40,656 bases of DNA from an uncultured Oscillospiraceae bacterium (GTDB lineage Bacteria; Bacillota; Clostridia; Oscillospirales; Ruminococcaceae), in NCBI GenBank assembly GCA_949295465.1, contig CASFKY010000063.1, positions 1-40,656 of the forward strand, given 5' to 3'. Position 1 is the stretch's first letter. Every line of letters starts with the position of its first letter. Below the pieces are notes generated by a model, which was given only the letters and a program-made list of their open reading frames with translations, had not been told where the DNA came from and did no database searches. The position numbers and the translations under genes are program-made. Of the stretch, positions 17,052 through 27,242 are shown piece by piece.

Positions 17052-17080
17052 AGTATAGTAAATCTTTTGGATTTACGCAA
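17052..17080 (-). promoter_or_regulatory. lacI-family gene promoter with an operator-like inverted repeat in the spacer
   Basis: On the minus strand TTGCGT (17080-17075) and TATACT (17057-17052) are 17 bases apart. The spacer and the edge of the -35 hold GTAAATC-TTTTG-GATTTAC (17058-17076), a perfect 7+7 inverted repeat with a 5-base centre, the size of LacI-family operators. Confidence 0.65.
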
Positions 17081-17136
17081 GCAATAGGGGAAAGAATCCC
17101 GAAAAAAGGGCTGAAAGAGGGAAGAAAAGAGAAAAT

Positions 17137-17165
17137 TTGCAAAATCTCTCCCGATATGCTATCCT
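17137..17165 (+). promoter_or_regulatory. Promoter of the DtxR-family gene
   Basis: TTGCAA (17137-17142) and TATCCT (17160-17165) are 17 bases apart. The following bases, TATATTACAATAC, offer further -10-like hexamers. Confidence 0.55.
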
Positions 17166-17275
17166 ATATTACAATACAATGGCGGGAATCTACAGATCGG
17201 CGGGGCCATCCGCGCTGGTGCGGGGCAGGTTTTGGCAGGCGCTGCATCTTGCCGCCAACACACAGGAGGCTTGTC

Positions 17276-17668
17276 GTGCATACCCAAATTCATGAGTCGG
17301 CGGAAGATTATCTGGAAACGATCCTGATGCTGAAGGAAGAGAACGGTCAGGTGCGCTCCATTGACATCGTGGGCAAATTGAATTACACCAAGCCCAGCGT
17401 CAGCGTCGCAATGAAAAAGCTGCGGGAGAGCGGGCATATCCGAATGGATGAGGATGGCTATATCACCCTTACCCCCACCGGGCTGGAGATCGCCCAGCGG
17501 ATCTACGGGCGTCACAAGCTGCTCAGCTCCTTTTTGCGGGAGCTGGGGGTGGACGAGAAGACCGCCGCCGCCGAGGCCTGCCGCATCGAGCACGACCTGA
17601 GCGAGGACACCGTGGAGAAGATCCGCCGTCATCTGGAGCAGATGCGCCAGCAGGCCGGCGAAGAATAA
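17276..17668 (+). CDS. DtxR/MntR-family metal-dependent regulator (GTG start)
   Basis: The 130-residue product has a winged helix-turn-helix (VRSIDIVGKLNYTKPSVSVA, then DGYITLTPTGLEIA) and a dimerisation/metal domain. Ligand-like residues match MntR: Asp and Glu in SAEDYLETI near the N-terminus, His in IYGRHKLL, and Glu, Glu and His in AEACRIEHDLSED. It has no C-terminal SH3-like domain, so it resembles the short MntR type, and manganese or iron is the probable co-repressor. The start is GTG 17276 with AGGAGG 6 bases upstream; earlier in-frame codons lack a ribosome site. No metal transporter is next to it, so the targets are elsewhere. Confidence 0.85.
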   Translation: MHTQIHESAEDYLETILMLKEENGQVRSIDIVGKLNYTKPSVSVAMKKLRESGHIRMDEDGYITLTPTGLEIAQRIYGRHKLLSSFLRELGVDEKTAAAEACRIEHDLSEDTVEKIRRHLEQMRQQAGEE

Positions 17669-17714
17669 AATGGCACTGCCGCCGGGCCCGCAAAAGTGCC
17701 CGGGCCGGCGCCTG

Positions 17715-17752
17715 GCGCTCTGACCTTTTTTGGGGTCAGGGCGTTTCTTTTT
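17715..17752 (+). terminator. Terminator of the DtxR-family gene
   Basis: CGCTCTGACC (17716-17725) pairs with GGTCAGGGCG (17734-17743), one G-T wobble, and is followed by TTTCTTTTT. Confidence 0.85.
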
Positions 17753-17814
17753 GTTGGGGCGAGCGGGAGCTTTCCGATTTTCACGGGAGAGGAGCGGACA
17801 GGTGCGCTCCCGCC

Positions 17815-17844
17815 TTTACAAAGGGGGCGGGCCTGAGGTATAAT
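17815..17844 (+). promoter_or_regulatory. Promoter of glyS
   Basis: TTTACA (17815-17820) and TATAAT (17839-17844) are 18 bases apart. Confidence 0.7.
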
Positions 17845-17855
17845 GACCATCAACG

Positions 17856-17924
17856 GCCGTTATGGCCCGTGGGAAGGGCAAGGGGCCCTTGCCCGCAGAA
17901 TAACGGCGGCGCAGCCAGCGCCGC
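17856..17924 (+). promoter_or_regulatory. Structured leader of glyS with competing stems
   Basis: GCCGTTAT (17856-17863) can pair with ATAACGGC (17900-17907), enclosing the hairpin GGGCAAGG / CCTTGCCC (17876-17894). The closing strand overlaps a third stem, GCGGCGC (17906-17912) with GCGCCGC (17918-17924), which ends just before the GAGGAG ribosome site. No T-box AGGGTGG signature is seen, and the leader of about 90 bases is too short for a T-box. Confidence 0.4.
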
Positions 17925-17939
17925 AGTGAGGAGTAGCAA

Positions 17940-19355
17940 ATGAAAAATAGCGAAAAAACCCTGGATATGATCGTCAATCTGTGCAAGAACCGCGGCTTTG
18001 TCTACGCGGGCAGCGAGATTTATGGCGGCCTGGCCAATAGCTGGGACTACGGCCCCCTGGGCGTGGAGTTCAAGAACAATGTGAAAAAGGCCTGGATGAA
18101 GAAATTCGTGCAGGAGAGCGGGCTGAACGTGGGCCTGGATGCCGCCATCCTGATGAATCCCCAGACCTGGGTGACCACCGGCCATGTGGCCAGCTTCAGT
18201 GATCCGCTGCTGGACTGCCGGGCCTGCAAGTCCCGCCATCGGGCGGACAAGCTGATCGGCGAGGCGCATCCCGAGGTGAATGTGGACGCCATGAGCTTTG
18301 ACGAGATGGATGCCTTCATTGCCAGCCATGAGGACGTGGTCTGCCCCGTCTGCGGCAAGCACGACTTCACCCCCATCCGCAAGTTCAACCTGATGTTCAA
18401 GACCGCCATCGGTGTCACCGAGGATTCCTCCAGCACCTGCTACCTGCGCCCCGAGACCGCCCAGGGTATTTTCGTCAACTTTGCCAACATCCAGCGCACC
18501 ACCCGGCGCAAGCTGCCCTTCGGCGTCTGCCAGGTGGGCAAGGCTTTCCGCAATGAGATCACCCCGGGCAACTTCACCTTCCGCACCCGGGAGTTCGAGC
18601 AGATGGAGTGCGAGTTCTTCTGCAAGCCGGGCACCGATCTGGAGTGGTTTGCTTACTGGAAAGATTTCTGCAAGAACTGGCTGTTGAGCCTGGGCATCAA
18701 GGAGGAAAACCTCCGCCTGCGGGATCACGAGCCCGCCGAGCTGGCCTTCTACAGCCGGGCCACCACCGACATCGAGTATGCCTTCCCCTTCACCGACTGG
18801 GGCGAACTGTGGGGCATTGCCGACCGCACCAATTACGACCTGGGCCGTCACCAGGAGGCCAGCGGCAAGAGCCTGGAGTACTTTGACCCTGAGACCAGCG
18901 AGCACTACATCCCCTATGTGATCGAGCCCTCCCTGGGCTGCGACCGGGTGGCGCTGGCCTTCCTGTGCGAGGCCTACGATGAGGAGCACCTCATCGATTC
19001 CAAGGGCAAGGAGGACGTGCGCACCGTGCTGCATCTTCATCCCTTCCTGGCTCCCTACAAGGCGGCGGTGCTGCCCCTGTCCAAGAAGCTGGGGGAGAAG
19101 GCCCAGGAGATCCGCAAGGAGCTGTCCCACTACTTCATGGTGGATTACGACGACGCCGGCTCCATCGGCAAACGCTATCGCCGGCAGGATGAGATCGGCA
19201 CCCCCCTGTGCATCACCGTGGACTTTGATACCGTGGACGACGGGAAAAAGGCGGGCGACAATTGCGTCACCGTGCGGGACCGGGACACCATGGAGCAGGT
19301 GCGCCTGCCCATCAGTGAACTGCGCGCCTACATCGAAAAGAAGATTGATTTCTGA
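17940..19355 (+). CDS. glyS: Glycyl-tRNA synthetase (homodimeric, class II)
   Basis: The 471-residue product charges tRNA-Gly. It is the single-chain eukaryote/archaea-like type also found in many Firmicutes (often named glyQS or glyS), not the alpha/beta two-subunit form. It has a zinc-binding-like pair of motifs ([11 protein letters not shown] and CPVCGKHDF). Motif 2 is [19 protein letters not shown], and motif 3 lies around [17 protein letters not shown]. The C-terminal anticodon-binding domain runs from about [16 protein letters not shown] to the end. GAGGAG precedes the ATG by 6 bases. It has its own promoter, a structured leader and a terminator, so it is a single-gene unit. Confidence 0.96.
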   Translation: MKNSEKTLDMIVNLCKNRGFVYAGSEIYGGLANSWDYGPLGVEFKNNVKKAWMKKFVQESGLNVGLDAAILMNPQTWVTTGHVASFSDPLLDCRACKSRHRADKLIGEAHPEVNVDAMSFDEMDAFIASHEDVVCPVCGKHDFTPIRKFNLMFKTAIGVTEDSSSTCYLRPETAQGIFVNFANIQRTTRRKLPFGVCQVGKAFRNEITPGNFTFRTREFEQMECEFFCKPGTDLEWFAYWKDFCKNWLLSLGIKEENLRLRDHEPAELAFYSRATTDIEYAFPFTDWGELWGIADRTNYDLGRHQEASGKSLEYFDPETSEHYIPYVIEPSLGCDRVALAFLCEAYDEEHLIDSKGKEDVRTVLHLHPFLAPYKAAVLPLSKKLGEKAQEIRKELSHYFMVDYDDAGSIGKRYRRQDEIGTPLCITVDFDTVDDGKKAGDNCVTVRDRDTMEQVRLPISELRAYIEKKIDF

Positions 19356-19366
19356 GAACGCGCTGC

Positions 19367-19400
19367 GGGGCTGCCGGTATCTGCCGGCGGCCCCTTTTTT
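19367..19400 (+). terminator. Terminator of glyS
   Basis: GGGGCTGCCGG (19367-19377) pairs with CCGGCGGCCCC (19384-19394), one mismatch, and is followed by TTTTTT. Confidence 0.9.
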
Positions 19401-19504
19401 GGAGCCGGCTGTATAATGGCCGGCCAAATCAGCCATACAACTAACAGCCCCCGCAGGCGGGGCGGCGGCCCCGAACCAAGAGGGGCGGCGGGAAGGAGAA
19501 GAAG

Positions 19505-20740
19505 ATGGACAGGGAGCTGCTGGAAAAATACGCGGATTTTGTGGTAAAGGTGGGGGTCAACGTGCAGCCCCGCCAGACTTTTCTCATCCGCTGCCCGGTG
19601 GAGGCGGCCTTCTTTGCCCGGGCCTGTGCCCGGGCCGGGTACGAGGCGGGGGCCAAGGAGGTGATCGTCCGCTATGAGGACGAGCAGCTGGCCCGGCTGA
19701 AATACGAGAAAAGCCCGGAAGAGGTGCTGGCCGGGGTCCACGAATACGAGCTGCGCAGCTGGCTGGACTATGCCGAGGACCCGGACGGCTGCTGCCTGCT
19801 GGCCATCCACGCCTCTGACCCGGAGGCCTTTGCCGGGCTGGACGCCGGCAAGCTGAACCGGGTAAGCCTGGCCCGCCGCCGCTTCATGCAGCCCTGGAAC
19901 GACTACACCATGAAGGACCGGGTGCAGTGGTGCGTGGCGGCCCTGCCCACTCAGGCCTGGGCGACCCGGGTCTTCCCGAATTTGGAGGGCCCTGCCGCAG
20001 TGGAAAAGCTCTGGCAGCAGATCTTTGCGGTTTGCCGGGTCACCGGCGGGGACCCGGTGGGGGAGTGGAAGGCCCATGTGGCCCGCACTGCCGCCCGGCG
20101 GGATAGGCTGAACGAGCTGGGGCTGGACAGTCTCCACTTTACTTCCTCCAACGGCACCGACCTGGTCATTGGCCTGGCCGAGGAGCACCTGTGGGAGGGC
20201 GCCGCCGGACTGGCCGAAAACGGGGTGGAATTCATCGCCAACGTGCCCACCGAGGAGGTGTTCACTGCTCCCCACTGCCGCCGGGTGGAGGGGGTTGTGA
20301 AGGGCACAAAACCCTATGTGTACAACGGCCAGCTCATCCGGGACTTCTCGGTGACCTTCCGGGAGGGGAAGGCTGTGGAGTGGAGCGCCCGGGAAAACCA
20401 GGAGCTGCTGACCCGGATGCTCACCAGCGACGAGGGAGCCTGCCGGCTGGGAGAGGTGGCCCTGGTGCCGGCTTCCAGCCCCATCAACCGCAGCGGAGTG
20501 CTGTTCTACAACACTCTGTTTGATGAAAACGCCGCCTGCCACATCGCCTTTGGAGACAGTTACCCGGGCACTACCCGGGGCGGCACCGCCCTCAGCCGGC
20601 AGGAGCTGGATGAGCGGGGGATGAACCACTCGGCCATCCACGAGGATGTGATGATCGGGGCCGCCGACACCACCGTCACTGGCCTTACCCGGGACGGCCG
20701 GGAGGTGCCGATCTTCCGGGAAGGGGAGTGGGCCTTCTGA
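19505..20740 (+). CDS. M29-family metallo-aminopeptidase (AmpS / aminopeptidase T type)
   Basis: The 411-residue cytoplasmic enzyme removes N-terminal residues from peptides using two metal ions. Motifs of the M29 family are present: PTEEVFTAPHCRRVEG (metal Glu), DEGACRLGEVALV (second Glu), NTLFDENAACHIAFG (His), and MNHSAIHEDVMIG (His and Asp). The N-terminal MDRELLEKYADFVVKVGVNVQP is also typical. AAGGAG lies about 8 bases before ATG. A TATAAT at 19412-19417 directly after the glyS terminator is a likely -10, although no good -35 is visible. It is followed by a GC hairpin without a T-run. Confidence 0.93.
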   Translation: MDRELLEKYADFVVKVGVNVQPRQTFLIRCPVEAAFFARACARAGYEAGAKEVIVRYEDEQLARLKYEKSPEEVLAGVHEYELRSWLDYAEDPDGCCLLAIHASDPEAFAGLDAGKLNRVSLARRRFMQPWNDYTMKDRVQWCVAALPTQAWATRVFPNLEGPAAVEKLWQQIFAVCRVTGGDPVGEWKAHVARTAARRDRLNELGLDSLHFTSSNGTDLVIGLAEEHLWEGAAGLAENGVEFIANVPTEEVFTAPHCRRVEGVVKGTKPYVYNGQLIRDFSVTFREGKAVEWSARENQELLTRMLTSDEGACRLGEVALVPASSPINRSGVLFYNTLFDENAACHIAFGDSYPGTTRGGTALSRQELDERGMNHSAIHEDVMIGAADTTVTGLTRDGREVPIFREGEWAF

Positions 20741-20807
20741 GAGCCTCCCTGCGGGCCTGAAAAAGGCTGTTTTTCGGGGAAATTGCCCATCTTTTGGGGC
20801 CGGACTC

Positions 20808-20836
20808 TTGCGCCCGGCCCCAAATTGTGATATAGT
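20808..20836 (+). promoter_or_regulatory. Candidate promoter of the rimP-nusA-infB operon
   Basis: TTGCGC (20808-20813) and TATAGT (20831-20836) are 17 bases apart. The -35 lies in the loop of a stem GGGGCCGG / CCGGCCCC (about 20796-20821) that lacks a T-run. In the transcript, GGGGC-TTTTT-GCCCC (20901-20915) forms a small hairpin directly before the rimP ribosome site. Confidence 0.5.
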
Positions 20837-20932
20837 AACAGGGTAGGATGAATGATTTCAATGGAAAGTGGGCCGCAAGGTCCGCTTTTCTTGTTTGTCA
20901 GGGGCTTTTTGCCCCGGGGAAGGATGTGTGTC

Positions 20933-21424
20933 ATGGCGGCCGGCAAAAACGGAAAAAATACGGCGGGCGTGGTGGAAGAACTGGTGCGCCCGGTGGTAGA
21001 GGGCCTGGGGCTGGGCCTTCGCCTGTGGGATGTGCGCTTTGAGAAGGAGGGGCCGGATTGGTACCTGCGGATCCTCATCGACCGGGATGAGCCGCTGGAC
21101 ACCGACACCTGCGCCCTGGTGAGCCACGCCATCGACCCGGTGATCGACGAGGCGGACCCCATTGACCAGAGCTATTTTATGGAGGTGGGCAGCCCGGGGC
21201 TGGGCCGCCGCCTCACCCGGCCGGAGCACTATGAGCAGCTGAAGGGCCAGAAGGTGGCCGTGCGGCTCATCCGCCCGCTGGAAAACGGGATGCGGGAATT
21301 TGAGGGCATCCTGAAAGGCCGCCAGGAGAACCGGGTGACGGTGGAGACCCCTCAGGGCCCGGTGGATTTTGAGGCCGGGGCCGCCAGCTATGTGAAGCTG
21401 TGTGACGACGAGGACCTGTTTTGA
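20933..21424 (+). CDS. rimP: Ribosome maturation factor RimP
   Basis: The 163-residue product helps assemble the 30S subunit. Conserved RimP stretches are LRLWDVRFEKEGPDWYLRI, LIDRDEPLDTDTCALVSHAI, and MEVGSPGLGRRLTRPEHY. A C-terminal SH3-like domain follows (VAVRLIRPLENGMREFEGIL). ATG 20933 has GGGGAAGGA 8 bases upstream; the earlier ATG 20924 overlaps that ribosome site and is less likely. It is first in the conserved Firmicute operon with nusA, and 141 bases separate the two. Confidence 0.93.
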   Translation: MAAGKNGKNTAGVVEELVRPVVEGLGLGLRLWDVRFEKEGPDWYLRILIDRDEPLDTDTCALVSHAIDPVIDEADPIDQSYFMEVGSPGLGRRLTRPEHYEQLKGQKVAVRLIRPLENGMREFEGILKGRQENRVTVETPQGPVDFEAGAASYVKLCDDEDLF

Positions 21425-21515
21425 GCCGGGGCCCCGGCTTTCGGGCCGGCCCCCGATTTCTGAATATCCATAAAGCATAAAAAATAGAGAGAAAAGAGAG
21501 CCAACATCACCAAGC

Positions 21516-21541
21516 CCCCGGCCGGGCAGCGCCCGGCGGGG
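21516..21541 (+). promoter_or_regulatory. GC hairpin before the nusA ribosome site
   Basis: CCCC-G-GCCGGGC (21516-21527) pairs with GCCCGGC-GGGG (21531-21541) around the loop AGC, with one bulged G. It ends about 9 bases before AGGAGG. An AT-rich purine stretch (21470-21500) lies upstream. Confidence 0.4.
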
Positions 21542-21565
21542 TTCTGAACAGGAGGAAACCAGAAA

Positions 21566-22648
21566 ATGAACGCAGAATTTTTTGAAGCCTTGTCCATGCT
21601 GGAAAAGGAGAGAGGGCTTTCCGCCGAGTATCTGATCGAGAAGATCTCCAACGCCATTGTGATCGCGGTCAAAAAGGACTACGAGGTAGAGGACGACAAC
21701 GTGCTGGTGGAGATCGACCCGGCCAAGGGCCGTTTCAGCGTTTCTCTGGTGCAGGATATTGTGGAAGAGGTGGAAAATCCCCACACTCAGGTGAGCCTGG
21801 CCGAGGCCCAGGAGATCCGCAAGACCTACAAGCTGGGCGACCGGCTGGTGACCCCCCTCAAGACCAAGGAGTTCGGCCGCATTGCCGCTCAGACCGCCAA
21901 GCATGTGATCCGTCAGGGCATCCGGGAGGCCGAGCGCAGCCAGCAGTTCAGTGAGATGCAGTCCAAGGCCCATGAGCTGATCACCGCCACCGTCACCCGG
22001 GTAGACCCGGTGCGCGGCATCGTGGCGCTGGACCTGGGCAAGGGGGGCGAGGCCATCCTGCCCCGGAACGAGCAGGTGCCCGGTGAGGAGTACACCGAGG
22101 GCCAGCATGTGCAGGTGTATGTGGTGGATGTGACCATCACCGACCGGGGCCCCCGGGTGATGATCAGCCGCACCCATCCCGGCCTGGTCAAGCGGATGTT
22201 TGAGATGGAAGTGCCCGAGATTTTCGACGGCACTGTGGAGATCAAGGCCATCAGCCGGGAGGCCGGCATGCGCACCAAGATGGCGGTGTACAGCAAGGAT
22301 GAAAATGTGGACCCGGTGGGCGCCTGCATCGGTGCCCACGGCTCCCGCGTGGCCAAGATCGTGGAGGAGCTGAACGGGGAAAAGATCGACATCGTCAAGT
22401 GGAGCGAGGACGTGAGCGAGTTCATCAGCGCCGCCCTCAGCCCGGCCCGGGTGCTGAAGGTGGAGATTTTGGACGGCGACACCCGCGCCTGCAAGGTCAC
22501 CGTGCCGGACAACCAGCTGAGCCTGGCCATCGGCAACAAGGGCCAGAACGCCCGCCTGTGTGCCCGGCTGACCGGCTACAATATTGACATCCGCCCCGAG
22601 AGCGGGTACTACGGTGAGGAGCCGGAGGAAAAGACGGAAAAGGCGTAA
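21566..22648 (+). CDS. nusA: Transcription termination/antitermination factor NusA
   Basis: The 360-residue product binds RNA polymerase and nascent RNA. The N-terminal domain starts MNAEFFEALSMLEKERGLS. An S1 domain follows (about 135-200, VTRVDPVRGIVALDLG through EYTEGQHVQVYVVDV). Two KH domains come next (VGACIGAHGSRVAKIVEEL and LAIGNKGQNARLCARLTG). A short acidic tail ends EEPEEKTEKA. It lacks the C-terminal acidic repeats of E. coli NusA, as is usual in Firmicutes. AGGAGG lies about 10 bases before the ATG. Second gene of the operon. Confidence 0.96.
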   Translation: MNAEFFEALSMLEKERGLSAEYLIEKISNAIVIAVKKDYEVEDDNVLVEIDPAKGRFSVSLVQDIVEEVENPHTQVSLAEAQEIRKTYKLGDRLVTPLKTKEFGRIAAQTAKHVIRQGIREAERSQQFSEMQSKAHELITATVTRVDPVRGIVALDLGKGGEAILPRNEQVPGEEYTEGQHVQVYVVDVTITDRGPRVMISRTHPGLVKRMFEMEVPEIFDGTVEIKAISREAGMRTKMAVYSKDENVDPVGACIGAHGSRVAKIVEELNGEKIDIVKWSEDVSEFISAALSPARVLKVEILDGDTRACKVTVPDNQLSLAIGNKGQNARLCARLTGYNIDIRPESGYYGEEPEEKTEKA

Positions 22649-22690
22649 CCGCACACCATCACAGACCCCAAGGGGAAGGAGCTGAGATCC

Positions 22691-22969
22691 ATGCAACCCA
22701 AAAAGATCCCCATCCGCCGCTGTGTGGGCTGCGGAGAGGGCAAGCCGAAAAAAGAACTGGTCCGGGTGGTGCGCAGCGCCGCCGGCCAGGTGAATCTGGA
22801 TCTGACCGGCCGGATGCCGGGGCGGGGCGCGTACCTGTGCCGGGACCCGGAATGTCTGCGCAAGGCCCGCAAGGCCCGGCGGCTGGAGAAGGAGTTCTCT
22901 CAGCCCATCCCGGACGAGGTGTATGACCGGCTGGAAAAAGAGCTGGGAGGCGCGGACCATGAACAATGA
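22691..22969 (+). CDS. rnpM: RNase P modulator RnpM (YlxR, DUF448)
   Basis: The 92-residue basic protein has the YlxR signature RRCVGCGEGKPKKELVRVV followed by LTGRMPGRGAYLCRDPECL. In B. subtilis YlxR was recently shown to bind RNase P RNA, hence the name RnpM. It lies between nusA and ylxQ as in other Firmicutes and its stop overlaps the next start by 11 bases. Confidence 0.92.
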   Translation: MQPKKIPIRRCVGCGEGKPKKELVRVVRSAAGQVNLDLTGRMPGRGAYLCRDPECLRKARKARRLEKEFSQPIPDEVYDRLEKELGGADHEQ

Positions 22970-23264
22970 ACCGGCAATTTTCGGGGCTCTGGGCCTGTGC
23001 CGCAAGGCGGGCAGGCTGGTGATGGGGTTTGACGCGGTCTGTGAAGACGTATACAAGGGCCGGGTGGCGCTGGTGCTCACCGCCGCCGACCTGAGCCCCA
23101 AGACCCTGGCGCGGCTCCAGAGGGCCTGCGAGGGGGCGGCGGAGGTATTGCCGATGCCCCTGACCCAGCAGCAGCTCTGCCCCATCAGCAAAAAGCCGGT
23201 GGGAGTGTACGGTGTGGCCGACGAGAACCTGGCCCGCCTGTGCCGCGAACATCTTGCGAAATGA
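22959..23264 (+). CDS. L7Ae-family ribosomal-like RNA-binding protein YlxQ
   Basis: The 101-residue protein has the L7Ae/L30e/Gadd45 fold: FGALGLCRKAGRLVMGFDAV at the N-terminus (kink-turn RNA-binding family), then VALVLTAADLSPKTL. GGGAGG lies 8 bases before ATG 22959. It overlaps rnpM and is followed 24 bases later by infB. This is the standard nusA-ylxR-ylxQ-infB order. The RNA target of YlxQ is not established. Confidence 0.9.
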   Translation: MNNEPAIFGALGLCRKAGRLVMGFDAVCEDVYKGRVALVLTAADLSPKTLARLQRACEGAAEVLPMPLTQQQLCPISKKPVGVYGVADENLARLCREHLAK

Positions 23265-23288
23265 CATCGATCAAGGAGGATATAGCCC

Positions 23289-25700
<2,412 letters not shown>

Positions 25701-25720
25701 GTCCCTTTCGGCCGGCGGCA

Positions 25721-25746
25721 GGGGCAGGGCGAAAGGCCCTGTCCCC
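25721..25746 (+). promoter_or_regulatory. Intercistronic hairpin between infB and rbfA
   Basis: GGGGCAGGGC (25721-25730) pairs with GCCCTGTCCCC (25736-25746), one bulged base, with loop GAAAG. No T-run follows, so an RNA-stability or processing role is likelier than termination. Confidence 0.4.
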
Positions 25747-25815
25747 GGCGGCTGCCCGGGGGACGGATCCCGGTTGTGAGGCCGGCATACCGGCCGGTTA
25801 GAAAGGAGAGGCGCA

Positions 25816-26187
25816 ATGCCTACCAAAAATCAGGGCCGGATGGCCCAGGATATGAAACGGGAAATTATCGGGATCATCGGCCAGATGAAGGACCCCCGGC
25901 TCAGCGGCGGGCTTTTGACCGTGACCCGGCTGGATGTCACGCCGGACCTGGACGTGGCGAAGGTGCATGTGAGCGTGATGAACGCCCCCCAGGGGGCCCA
26001 GAGCGTGGTGGATGCCCTCAACAAGGCCTCGGGCCATGTGCGCACCGAGATCAGCCGCCGGATGCACATCCGCAAGGCGCCCCGCTTTGTGTTCACTTTG
26101 GATGAGGGCGCGGCCTATGCGGCCCATATCAACGAGCTGCTGGCCAAGCTGCCCCAGAGCGAGGGCAAGGAGACCGGGGAAGAATAA
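25816..26187 (+). CDS. rbfA: Ribosome-binding factor RbfA
   Basis: The 123-residue KH-like protein acts in late 30S maturation. Matches to the family are RMAQDMKREIIGII, MKDPRLSGGLLTVTRLDVT, DLDVAKVHVSVM, and HVRTEISRRMHIRKAPRFVF. AAAGGAGAGG lies about 6 bases before the ATG. Fifth gene after rimP's nusA block, directly after infB as in other bacteria. Confidence 0.95.
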   Translation: MPTKNQGRMAQDMKREIIGIIGQMKDPRLSGGLLTVTRLDVTPDLDVAKVHVSVMNAPQGAQSVVDALNKASGHVRTEISRRMHIRKAPRFVFTLDEGAAYAAHINELLAKLPQSEGKETGEE

Positions 26188-26247
26188 GGGATTTTCAGCG
26201 AAGGCGTAAGGGGCGAAGGGCCCCGGGCAAAACGCCGGGAGGAAATT

Positions 26248-27237
26248 ATGACTGAGGAATTGAGTCTGGAACAGGCGGCAGAACGCCTGAAGGAGCGGGA
26301 TCATATCCTGATCCTGTGCCACAAGAATCCGGACGGAGACACCATAGGCACCGGCGCGGCGCTGTGCAAGGCGTTGCTGGCTCTGGAAAAGGAGGCTGCG
26401 GTCTTTTGCAGCGACCCCATCCCGTCTATGTACGGGTATATGCAGATCCCCCTGTACACCGGCCAGTGGACGCCGGAGTACATTGTGGCGGTGGATGTGG
26501 CGGGGATCCAGCTGTTTGGAGATGCGGCCCAGCAGTACCAGGACCGGGTGGATTTGTGCATTGACCACCACGCCACCAACTCCGGCTATGCAGACGCCAC
26601 CTATCTGGACGCCCAGGCTGCGGCGGCTTCGGAGATCATGGTGCGCCTGGTGGACTTGCTGGGGGTGGAACTGACCCCCCAGATGGCGGATTGCCTGTAC
26701 ACCGGCATTGCCACCGCCACCGGCTGCTTCCGATTCAGCAACACCGGGGCGGAGACCCACCGCACCGCTGCCCGCCTGATGGAGGCGGGGGCCCGGGCCA
26801 GCGAATTGAACACCCTGCTGTTTGAAAACCGCAGCCGGGAGCGGATTGTGGCCGAGAAGATTGCGCTGCAAAACCTGGAATACCACTTTGAGGGCCGCTG
26901 CGCCCTCACCTTCCTCACCCGGGAGGAGATCACCCTCAGCCAGGTGGCCCCCGAGGAGCTGGAGGATCTGACCAGTCTGCCCCGCACCATCGAAGGGGTG
27001 GACGTGGGCATCACCCTGCGCCAGCAGCCCGGCGGCAGCTATAAGGTGAGCATCCGCACCACCAACGCTGCCGATGCCCGGGTCATTGCCCAGCATCTTG
27101 GCGGCGGAGGGCATGCCCGGGCCGCAGGCTGCGAGCTGATGGGCAACCTGGACAACACCAAGGCGGCGGTGCTGGCCGAGGTGGAGCGGGAATTCCGCCG
27201 GCAGGCCCAGCAACAACAAGAGGAAGAGCAAGAATAA
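26248..27237 (+). CDS. nrnA: DHH-family phosphoesterase, NrnA-type nanoRNase / pAp phosphatase
   Basis: The 329-residue enzyme degrades very short RNAs and dephosphorylates 3'-phosphoadenosine phosphate. DHH motifs visible: KNPDGDTIGTG (metal Asp), VAVDVAG, CIDHHATNSGYAD (the DHH itself), ATATGCFRFSNT. The C-terminal DHHA1 motif is GGGGHARAAGCEL. GGGAGGAAATT precedes the ATG. The gene lies between rbfA and truB, its usual place in Firmicutes, and ends 5 bases before truB. Confidence 0.93.
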   Translation: MTEELSLEQAAERLKERDHILILCHKNPDGDTIGTGAALCKALLALEKEAAVFCSDPIPSMYGYMQIPLYTGQWTPEYIVAVDVAGIQLFGDAAQQYQDRVDLCIDHHATNSGYADATYLDAQAAAASEIMVRLVDLLGVELTPQMADCLYTGIATATGCFRFSNTGAETHRTAARLMEAGARASELNTLLFENRSRERIVAEKIALQNLEYHFEGRCALTFLTREEITLSQVAPEELEDLTSLPRTIEGVDVGITLRQQPGGSYKVSIRTTNAADARVIAQHLGGGGHARAAGCELMGNLDNTKAAVLAEVEREFRRQAQQQQEEEQE

Positions 27238-27242
27238 GCAAG

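Noticed and set aside
17845-17939. T-box riboswitch before glyS
   Set aside because: The leader is under 100 bases and I could not find the conserved T-box AGGGTGGNACCGCG sequence or an antiterminator/terminator pair.
20796-20824. GGGGCCGG / CCGGCCCC stem as a terminator of the aminopeptidase gene
   Set aside because: No T-run follows on either strand, and the stem overlaps a promoter-like -35 and -10 pair for rimP.
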